The position numbers were made by a program, and so were the translations under genes. The notes under the pieces are model-generated. The model was not told where the DNA came from and did not search any database. It saw only the letters and a list, made by a program, of their open reading frames with translations. Shown piece by piece: positions 14,492 to 20,168 of a stretch of DNA of 20,168 nt; the first letter of the stretch is position 1; every line of letters starts with the position of its first letter. Source of the stretch: an uncultured Campylobacter sp. (lineage in GTDB: Bacteria > Campylobacterota > Campylobacteria > Campylobacterales > Campylobacteraceae); contig NZ_CAKZTI010000043.1 in the NCBI RefSeq assembly GCF_937921625.1, positions 1 to 20,168 on the forward strand, written 5' to 3'.

Positions 14492-15592
14492 ATGAAAAGA
14501 ATTCTTACTATCGCGGGTTCTGATAGCGGCGGCGGTGCGGGTATCCAAGCCGATATCAAGACGATTAGCGCGCATAAGATGTTTGCTATGAGCGCTATTA
14601 CGGCGCTTACGGCGCAAAATTCGCGCGGCGTATTCGGCGTACTGGACGTTCCGCCAGATTTTGTGGAGGCGCAGCTGGACGCGATTTTTAGCGATATCTT
14701 TCCGGACGCCGTTAAAATCGGAATGATCTCCAATGAAAGGGTTGCCGAGGCCATTGCAAAGAGCCTGAGCAAGCACGGCGCGAAAAACGTCGTCTTAGAT
14801 CCCGTGATGGTCGCTACCAGCGGCGGAGTTTTGATGAAACAAAGCGCGCTGCATGCGTTAAAATATAAGCTCGCCCCCGCCGCGGAGATCATCACGCCTA
14901 ACGTGCGCGAGGCTGAGGTCTTGGCGGAGATGAAAATTTTAAGCTTAGCCGATATGCGCGCCGCAGCAGTTAAAATTTCGCAGTTTTTCGACGGCGCGAT
15001 TTTGATCAAAGGCGGCGATCTGGCGGATGCGAGCGTGGCTTGTGGCGCGACGGAAGCGGATACGGCGCGAAATTTTAAAGCTTTTGGGCGCGAGATGGGC
15101 GAAAACGGGGCGCTAAAAAATTCTGCGGGTTTGACGGAGCGTGCGAATTTCGCGAGTGAAAATTTTACTAGCGAATGCAAAAATTTAACTGCGAGCGCGG
15201 AGCCCTCTTTTGAGCAAAATTTATCCGCAGCGCCTTTAGATGCAGGTTCTGAACCGAGCGGCGAGGGCGGGGATTTGACAAATTTAGCGGTCGATATTTT
15301 ATACGAAAACGGCAAATTTTACGAATTTTCCGCGCCTAAAATTGCTACGCGCAACACCCACGGCACGGGCTGCACGCTCTCAAGTGCGATCGCATGCGCT
15401 CTGGCGGCGGGACTTAGCCTGCCTGCAGCCGTCGCCCATGCCAAGGGCTTCGTGCGCAGGGCGCTGGGTTGGGGTGAACAGATCGGGCACGGATGCGGCG
15501 CGATAGATCATTATTTCACGGTCCAAGATCCCTTCGGCGCGGGCTTTGGCGGATCTTGCGCGAACGAAATCAAAATCATCTCTCGAGACTAA
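14492..15592 (+). CDS. thiD: Hydroxymethylpyrimidine/phosphomethylpyrimidine kinase with a large insert
   Basis: ThiD phosphorylates HMP and then HMP-phosphate in thiamine synthesis. The ribokinase-like signatures are intact: GSDSGGGAGIQAD at 9-21, LDPVMVATSG at 102-111 and the anion-hole/catalytic segment NTHGTGC at 288-294. The protein has 366 residues against about 260-270 for typical ThiD. The excess is mostly one stretch at about 179-264, between ILIKGGDL and VDILYENGKFYEF, which are adjacent in ordinary ThiD. The stretch is hydrophilic, rich in Ala, Glu, Ser, Asn and Phe, and predicted to be disordered. Its DNA is crowded with AAATTT/GAATTT words. There is also a short C-terminal extension. 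No ThiE or other thiamine genes are adjacent. The core looks functional. Confidence 0.93.
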   Translation: MKRILTIAGSDSGGGAGIQADIKTISAHKMFAMSAITALTAQNSRGVFGVLDVPPDFVEAQLDAIFSDIFPDAVKIGMISNERVAEAIAKSLSKHGAKNVVLDPVMVATSGGVLMKQSALHALKYKLAPAAEIITPNVREAEVLAEMKILSLADMRAAAVKISQFFDGAILIKGGDLADASVACGATEADTARNFKAFGREMGENGALKNSAGLTERANFASENFTSECKNLTASAEPSFEQNLSAAPLDAGSEPSGEGGDLTNLAVDILYENGKFYEFSAPKIATRNTHGTGCTLSSAIACALAAGLSLPAAVAHAKGFVRRALGWGEQIGHGCGAIDHYFTVQDPFGAGFGGSCANEIKIISRD

Positions 15593-15917
15593 AATTTCAA
15601 GCGCTCGTTGAAATCCCCGCATTCGTAAAATTCCAAAATTCCGCTGCTATTAAATTTAATCTAGCGGCACGAGATCGTCCAAATGGCTCGTCACGGCTTG
15701 TTATAAACGGCGGGATTGCGCGGCTAAAAAGCGTGTTGCAGGAGTAGTGCGCTTAAAATTTTAGTTGATTTTTAGGCATCATAATCCGCGTAGAATTTTA
15801 AAGAATTTTTGAATTTTATTGTAGGGTTCGCGTTGCAAGTTAGGGCTTTTCTTATTTGCCTTATGCTACAGCTCTGCTTCGTGGCATTGTTAAATTTGCG
15901 TTATTTCTCATAAGGCT

Positions 15918-16100
15918 TTATGCGCGAAAAAAGAGAGTTAGAAATATAAAACTAGTCATGCACTCACTGCTCACGTTGCTGCCTACCTTCACCCCTATAA
16001 GGTAGTAGATGCATCGCATTGTATGTCCGACCATTGCGCTATACTTGCCGCAGCATTGCGTCCCCGCTGCGAACTTAGCGATCTATGCCTGTCGTCTCAT
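15918..16100 (-). pseudogene. Possible small gene remnant or structured element
   Basis: On the minus strand ATG 16100 reads MRRQA, then TAG (16083-16085), then stays open (IAKFAAGTQCCGKYSAMVG, then HTMRCIYYLIGVKVGSNVSS) to TAA at 15918-15920. Most of the block lacks the AAATTT words that fill the neighbouring spacer and is richer in GC, so it stands apart. No ribosome binding site precedes the ATG. It could be a decayed coding sequence, a repeated intergenic element or a non-coding RNA; the sequence alone does not decide. Confidence 0.3.
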
Positions 16101-16144
16101 ATTCGCTGAGCTTACTAAAATTCCAAATTTTCTAGCAAAAGAGT

Positions 16145-16150
16145 TATAAT
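16145..16150 (+). promoter_or_regulatory. -10 box for the MFS transporter gene
   Basis: TATAAT lies 31 bases upstream of the ATG at 16182. AGGA at 16171-16174 is the probable, weak ribosome binding site. Confidence 0.5.
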
Positions 16151-16181
16151 GGCTAAAATTACGTAAATTTAGGAATTTAAA

Positions 16182-17333
16182 ATGCGCTGCAAAAAAGGAC
16201 TACTACTCTTAATCATCGCCTCAGGGATAATCTCTGCCGCAGATAACTGGATCGCATCGCTACTGCTGCCTAGCATCGCAGATACGTTTGGGGTGCAGGT
16301 AAGCGCCGCCTCCACAGTTTTGACGGCATATCTGATTCCATACGGCTTACTTCAGCCGGTATACGGACATCTTAGCGATCGCTACGGTAGAGGTAAAATT
16401 TTAATCTCGCTAATGCTCTTTTTGGCGATATTTACGCTTCTTTGCTCTACTGCAAAAAGTTTAGCGTGGCTTGTTTTATTTCGTTTTTGCACGGGATGCG
16501 CGGCGGCGGGTATAATCGCCGTCTGCCTCGGCGTTATAGGCGATGCATATGACGAGAAGAATAGACAAAAAATCGTAGCGATATTTCTGGGCTCGGTATT
16601 TTTAGGGCAGGGGCTGAGTGCGGCTTTAGGTGGATGGGCGGTGGCTAGATTTTCTTGGAGGGAGATATTTTTAGCCTTTTCTGCGCTGTCTGCGGTATCT
16701 TTCGTATCACTATTTACGCTAAATTTCAAAGACGCTCCGAAAAGCAAAGGCGAAAGCTTCGTAAAATCCCTAGCCAGCTTGCGCGGCGATGCTGCGCTTT
16801 TGAGAAGCTATTTTTTGGCTTTATGTAATGGCGTAATTGTGCTCGGGGCGTACTCATTCATAGGCGCTTATCTACTTAAAAAACTGTGCTTGAGCTCAAA
16901 TTTCGCCGGAGTCTGCCTTATGCTTTACGGCGTCGCTTGCTTTTTGGCAGGAAACGCTGCTAGATATTTAAAAGAGAAGTTGCCGCCAAAAGAAATTCTA
17001 TCCCTCGGCTTTTTGGCGTCCGCTTCGGCGCTGTGCCTTTTGGCGAGTTGCTTCGCTGCTACCGCATATGTAGGGACGTTTTTGCTGGGATTCGGATATG
17101 TTTGCGCGCAGTCCGTCCTAGCAAGCGCGGCACTTCGTTGTAGTTCCGTCAAAGGTCTATCCTCCGGGATCATAGGCACGGCGATATTTTTCGGAGGCGG
17201 CATCGGTACTGCCGTAGGTGGCAAGGCGCTTGAATATTTAAGCTACCAAGGGCTATTTTGCAGCTTTGCCGCGTTAGCCGCCGCGCTGCTGATTTTTTAC
17301 CGTGCGAACTTTAAGGGCACGCGTGAAATTTAA
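16182..17333 (+). CDS. MFS drug-type exporter (DHA1-like)
   Basis: The 383-residue protein is almost entirely hydrophobic, with about 12 membrane helices. The MFS motif A between helices 2 and 3 is clear: GHLSDRYGRGK at 62-72. Helix 5 carries a glycine-rich motif C-like stretch (GSVFLGQGLSAALGGWAV, about 137-154), characteristic of antiporters of the drug:H+ family. The charged residue in helix 1 (ISAADNW) and Arg101 in helix 4 fit proton coupling. It is therefore probably a Bcr/CflA- or EmrD-like exporter; the substrate is unknown. It has its own promoter and is followed by a truncated yagU remnant. Confidence 0.85.
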   Translation: MRCKKGLLLLIIASGIISAADNWIASLLLPSIADTFGVQVSAASTVLTAYLIPYGLLQPVYGHLSDRYGRGKILISLMLFLAIFTLLCSTAKSLAWLVLFRFCTGCAAAGIIAVCLGVIGDAYDEKNRQKIVAIFLGSVFLGQGLSAALGGWAVARFSWREIFLAFSALSAVSFVSLFTLNFKDAPKSKGESFVKSLASLRGDAALLRSYFLALCNGVIVLGAYSFIGAYLLKKLCLSSNFAGVCLMLYGVACFLAGNAARYLKEKLPPKEILSLGFLASASALCLLASCFAATAYVGTFLLGFGYVCAQSVLASAALRCSSVKGLSSGIIGTAIFFGGGIGTAVGGKALEYLSYQGLFCSFAALAAALLIFYRANFKGTREI

Positions 17334-17365
17334 TGCTCCGCAACAATAGCAAAATTTAAAATTAG

Positions 17366-17635
17366 GCACACTTCGCTGTCGAGAAATTACCTAAAATTAC
17401 GCTATTTCAGGGCGTCGCATTCGGTATCGTCGTAAATATCGCAGTGCATTGCATCACGCTGCCGCTTTTAGGACTTACACCACCGCTTTTTCAGCTTCCG
17501 TGGTATGAGTTTGTTTCGGAATTTTTCGGGCACGCGGTTTGGTTTTGGGCGATCGAAGTATTCCGCCGCGATCTACGAAATCGCGTAACGGGTGAGCCCG
17601 ATCCCGCGGACCGCCCAAGCGCTTCGTCCCTTTAA
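17366..17635 (+). pseudogene. yagU: 5'-truncated yagU (DUF1440 membrane protein) remnant
   Basis: From 17366, just after an in-frame TAG (17363-17365), a frame stays open to TAA 17633-17635. It reads AHFAVEKLPKITLFQGVAFG, then the highly conserved YagU C-terminus: LPLLGLTPPLFQLPWYE, FVSEFFGHAVWFWAIEV and FRRDLRNRVTGEPDPA. E. coli YagU is about 200 residues; only the last ~90 are present. The first ATG/GTG candidate is a GTG at 17444 without a ribosome binding site. Only 32 bases separate the remnant from the MFS stop, so the N-terminal half was deleted. YagU is an inner-membrane protein linked to acid resistance in E. coli. The remnant is probably not functional. Confidence 0.8.
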
Positions 17636-17755
17636 TTAAAATTTGAAATTCCACATGACTTCGCTAGGAATTCCATAATTTCTCAAATACGCTTGAAATT
17701 CACGATAAATTTTTATGTTAGAATTACGATTAATAAAATTTTAAAAGGAGCGGCA

Positions 17756-19339
17756 ATGAAATATAAAATTTTAGTTGCAACCTTTACGGCTGCTTTGGGC
17801 CTACAGGGGGCGCTTACGAGCGATTTTGACGAGCGGGCTTGCGCGGCGCTAAAGGGCACGAAAATTTACGATACAAAGATTAGCGAAGCGATCTGGAATC
17901 AAAGCGGCGAAATCGGTGCCGATAAGATGTCTGCGCTAACTGGCGGAGCCAAAAAGACGCTAAAAGCCGCGCCGCACTGCATAATTCACGGCGAGATAGC
18001 CTCGCGTACGGGTTCGGACGGCAAGCATTACGGCATAAAATTTGAGCTGCGCTTGCCGGGCGACTGGAACGGCAAGCTGCTATTTCAGGGCGGAGGCGGT
18101 TTGGACGGCTTCGTAGCGCCGGCTCTTGGCGCCGTACCTATCCGCACTAGCACTGCAACGCCCGCGCTTATGAGGGGCTATGCGGTAGTTGCGACCGATT
18201 CGGGACATCCTACGCCTACGCCAGAGTTTGGACTTGAGCAGCAGGCGCGGTTAGACTATGCCTATCAGGCTATCGGCAAGGTCACGAGCGTCTCAAAGCA
18301 GCTGGTTTTCACGGCATATAAAAAAGCGCCCGCGCACAGCTATTTTATGGGCTGCTCAAACGGCGGGCGCTCGGCTCTGATGGCGGCGCAGAGGTATCCA
18401 CTGGAATTTGACGGCGTAATCGCGGCAAATCCGGGTTTTAGGCTTTCGCGCGCGGCGATCGCGGAGCAGTGGGACAACCGGCAGCTTATGAAGATCGCGC
18501 CTAAAAACGCCGCGGGGGATAAAATTTTTGCAAACGCCCTTACGCAGGAGGATTTGGATAAGCTAAGCATAGCGGTTCTGGATAAATGCGATGCGCTAGA
18601 CGGCCTAAAAGACGGCATTATCTGCGCTTGGGAGAGTTGTAAATTTGATCCTAGCGGACTTGATCTGCCCAAAGAAAAAATTTCTGTGATAAAGGCGATA
18701 TTTGAGGGCGCAAAAAACAGCAGGGGCGAGCAAATTTACAGCGGCTGGTTTTACGATGCCGGGGTAAATCAGCCCGGCTGGCGCATGTGGAAGCTTGGCG
18801 ACTCGCAAAGCGCCGAGCCAAATGCTAGAAATATCGTGCTCTCGAAGGGCTCGATGAATTATTATTTCTTGACGCCGCCGCAACCGGAGTTTGATCTGAT
18901 GAAATTTGATTTCGATAAGGACGTAGAGCGAACATTCGAAACCGCGGCGATAAACGATGCGATTTCGACCAAGCTAGATAGCTTCCGCGCTAACGGCGGT
19001 AAACTCATCATCGTAACGGGCGTTTCCGATCCCGTGTTTTCGGCGATGGATCAGCGCGATTGGTTTAAAAAGCTAGTGGAAACGAACGCGGACGCGGACG
19101 AATTTGCGCGATTTTTTGCATTGCCTGGGATGAATCACTGCGGCGGCGGTAACGGCATCGATGATGTCGATCCGCTAAGCGCGCTTGAAGCGTGGCGCGA
19201 GCAGAGAACGGCTCCATCTAGCCTGCTAGGCAAAAGCACGAGCCGCGCGGGCAAACAGATCCCTATCTGCGCGTACCCAAAAGTGGCTACCTACGTAGGC
19301 GGCGACGAAAATAACGCGAGTAGCTTTGAGTGCAGATAA
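17756..19339 (+). CDS. Tannase/feruloyl esterase-family hydrolase
   Basis: I use ATG 17756, preceded by AAGGAG at 17745-17750 (527 residues); a longer frame from 17693 lacks a ribosome binding site. Residues 1-22 look like a Sec signal peptide (MKYKILVATFTAALGLQGAL), so the enzyme is probably periplasmic. The family's catalytic set is complete: nucleophile Ser201 in GCSNGG, Asp425 in GVSDPVF and His461 in GMNHCGGG, with Cys200 and Cys462 placed for the characteristic disulfide that joins Ser and His. The lid has the calcium-site pattern CDALDGLKDGII (278-289). Members hydrolyse ester bonds of gallate, ferulate or related aromatic or short-chain esters; the substrate here is unknown. A lipoprotein gene follows 21 bases later. 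Confidence 0.92.
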   Translation: MKYKILVATFTAALGLQGALTSDFDERACAALKGTKIYDTKISEAIWNQSGEIGADKMSALTGGAKKTLKAAPHCIIHGEIASRTGSDGKHYGIKFELRLPGDWNGKLLFQGGGGLDGFVAPALGAVPIRTSTATPALMRGYAVVATDSGHPTPTPEFGLEQQARLDYAYQAIGKVTSVSKQLVFTAYKKAPAHSYFMGCSNGGRSALMAAQRYPLEFDGVIAANPGFRLSRAAIAEQWDNRQLMKIAPKNAAGDKIFANALTQEDLDKLSIAVLDKCDALDGLKDGIICAWESCKFDPSGLDLPKEKISVIKAIFEGAKNSRGEQIYSGWFYDAGVNQPGWRMWKLGDSQSAEPNARNIVLSKGSMNYYFLTPPQPEFDLMKFDFDKDVERTFETAAINDAISTKLDSFRANGGKLIIVTGVSDPVFSAMDQRDWFKKLVETNADADEFARFFALPGMNHCGGGNGIDDVDPLSALEAWREQRTAPSSLLGKSTSRAGKQIPICAYPKVATYVGGDENNASSFECR

Positions 19340-19360
19340 AATTTATTTAAAGGAGTAAAG

Positions 19361-19834
19361 ATGAGAAGTAAAATTTTAATTGCGGCCTTTGCGGCGGCGT
19401 TTTTGTGCGGCTGCGCGGCGCACGATACAAAGCCAGGCGAGGAAATAAGCGCAATGGATAAGAGGGGCGAAAGCGCGGCTGCGGACTGCGGCGCTAGTGA
19501 GGGCGTCTGCAAGGTACCCGCGGTGCAGGGGCCGATGATAGGCAGCGGCACGGATGAGCACGGCTGCTTGGTTGCCGTGGGGCAGAGCTTTTCAAAGATC
19601 AAGAATGGCTGCGTGCAGGTCTTTGACGTCGCGGATGTGAGGCTGGACGATCCGGATAACGCCGCGCTTGCGATCTACGGGATATTCTCCGCGGATAAAA
19701 GCAAGGTAGAAATTTTTTGGTCGAGCCTTCCTGAGAGCGTGATCTTGCGCGCAAAGGGAAGCGGTTATGTCTCGAAGGACGGCAAAATTTCGCTGCTAAA
19801 AAGCGGCAATAGCTATAAGATCCGCAGAAAATAG
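19361..19834 (+). CDS. Small hypothetical lipoprotein downstream of the esterase
   Basis: The gene starts at ATG 19361 after AAAGGAG (19349-19355), 21 bases past the esterase stop, so the two are probably one transcript. Of 157 residues, the first 17 are a signal peptide with lipobox LCGC (Cys18). The mature protein has four more cysteines, one pair near residues 43-50 (DCGASEGVC) and one at about 69 and 84 (HGCLVAVG, NGCVQVF), suggesting disulfides. The C-terminal half is beta-rich (AALAIYGIFSADKSKVEIFWSSLPESVILRAKG). No family is recognised. A role as an envelope-anchored partner of the esterase is inferred only from position. Confidence 0.8.
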   Translation: MRSKILIAAFAAAFLCGCAAHDTKPGEEISAMDKRGESAAADCGASEGVCKVPAVQGPMIGSGTDEHGCLVAVGQSFSKIKNGCVQVFDVADVRLDDPDNAALAIYGIFSADKSKVEIFWSSLPESVILRAKGSGYVSKDGKISLLKSGNSYKIRRK

Positions 19835-19967
19835 CAGGTGAAATTTTAAGTCAGCCAAATTTCGCGCGCTGCGGAGAAATTTAATCCAAGCGCGCCAAGG
19901 TTTAGCCGATCTAGTAGAGCCTAAGGCTTAAATTTAGGGTAAGCTAATACCAAGCATTCGGTTATTT

Positions 19968-19981
19968 GCGGCATCTGCCGC
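19968..19981 (+). other. Short GC hairpin upstream of the flavin-reductase-like gene
   Basis: GCGGCA and TGCCGC (19968-19973 / 19976-19981) form a compact stem-loop 27 bases before the next ATG. No T-run follows. It may be a weak terminator of the esterase-lipoprotein transcript or a 5'-leader structure. Confidence 0.3.
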
Positions 19982-20008
19982 CGATAAAATTTAATCAAAG
20001 GAGCAAAA

Positions 20009-20168
20009 ATGGCGATCATAAAAGTCGATCTACAAAAATCATACCGTATCCTAAATCCGGGCGCGACCACGCTCGTATCGACCAAATACGATGGCGACGT
20101 CAATGCGATGGCGATAACGTGGGCGCAGGCGCTTGACTACGACAAGGTTACCATCGTGCCGCACAACG
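20009..20168 (+). CDS. Flavin reductase-like (NAD(P)H:FMN split-barrel) protein, 3' end outside the window
   Basis: ATG 20009 follows AAAGGAG (19997-20003). The visible 53 residues begin MAIIKVDLQKSYRILNPGAT and continue TLVSTKYDGDVNAMAITWAQ and ALDYDKVTIVPHN. The pattern P-G-x-x-x-L-V-S-T...D-G-x-x-N-A-M-A-I-T-W is the N-terminal FMN-binding strand-turn of the flavin reductase-like (DIM6/NTAB) family. These proteins bind FMN and often supply reduced flavin or act as small oxidoreductases in the cytoplasm. It has its own leader, so it may not belong to the esterase transcript. Confidence 0.75.
   Translation, partial: MAIIKVDLQKSYRILNPGATTLVSTKYDGDVNAMAITWAQALDYDKVTIVPHN

Larger units (their letters stand above)
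15593..16181. other. Spacer between thiD and the MFS gene
   Basis: Almost 590 bases with no intact gene. The first ~250 bases are AAATTT-rich and featureless. An 8-bp inverted repeat (GCCTTATG 15858-15865 / CATAAGGC 15909-15916) lies in the middle. From 15918 to 16100 there is a GC-richer block that may be a gene remnant or structured RNA (listed separately). The MFS promoter is at the right end. Confidence 0.6.

Noticed and set aside
14479..15315. Long minus-strand open frame (278 codons) opposite thiD
   Set aside because: It is the antisense of a clearly functional ThiD, has no ribosome binding site, and its Ala/Ser/Lys-rich sequence mirrors thiD codon bias.
17693..17755. Upstream start for the esterase adding 21 residues
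   Set aside because: The ATG at 17756 has a well-placed AAGGAG and begins a proper signal peptide.

Overview
The window is almost entirely a Campylobacter-type genome, but its first ~1.3 kb looks like a different organism. From about 1400 onward the DNA is full of AAATTT/AAAATTTT words and has AAGGAG-type ribosome binding sites, TATAAT -10 boxes and genes typical of the higher-GC oral campylobacters (gracilis/showae/rectus/curvus type). Positions 1-1310 are GC-rich, contain no AATT at all, carry two genes of beta/gammaproteobacterial style (OsmC-like, nitroreductase) and have a textbook TTGACA/TATGAT promoter of a kind Campylobacter does not normally use. The two parts meet at or inside a tRNA-Leu gene. 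This is either a chimeric assembly joined at a conserved tRNA or a transfer at a tRNA. Taxon names are my inference.

Layout. 1-1264: partial OsmC-like protein, a tiny overlapping ORF and a nitroreductase. 1311-1804: tRNA-Leu(UAA), tRNA-Cys(GCA), an entericidin-like small lipoprotein and tRNA-Ser(UGA). 1805-3391: an AT-rich spacer with a small repeat family, then a beta-propeller-like protein. 3392-5318: a four-helix membrane protein flanked by two diverged copies of an unrecognised element. 5319-6862: a cluster of small minus-strand genes, most of them broken (nonsense codons, frameshifts). 6890-7843: a DyP-type peroxidase. 8076-8163: tRNA-Ser(GGA). 8164-8583: spacer with a 20-bp-period tandem array. 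8584-14319: a complete RND tripartite efflux operon (cmeABC type, minus strand) with a CmeR-like operator at its promoter but no regulator gene in view. 14492-15592: divergent thiD with a large low-complexity insert. 15593-17635: spacer with a degraded reading frame, an MFS exporter and a 5'-truncated yagU remnant. 17756-20168: tannase/feruloyl esterase-family protein, a small lipoprotein and the start of a flavin-reductase-like protein.

How the genes fit together. The clearest functional unit is the CmeABC pump: periplasmic adaptor, inner-membrane pump and outer-membrane channel, with overlapping genes and one likely repressor site. The MFS exporter adds a second drug-type transporter. The esterase, lipoprotein and flavin reductase run in one direction and may be an accessory metabolic group, but their link is only proximity.

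No complete novel defence or mobile system was found. The most unusual signals are the RAATTY-rich tandem array, RAATTY-rich low-complexity inserts inside two proteins, the paired unknown repeat around 3.5 and 4.9 kb, the decaying small-gene cluster, and the foreign left end.
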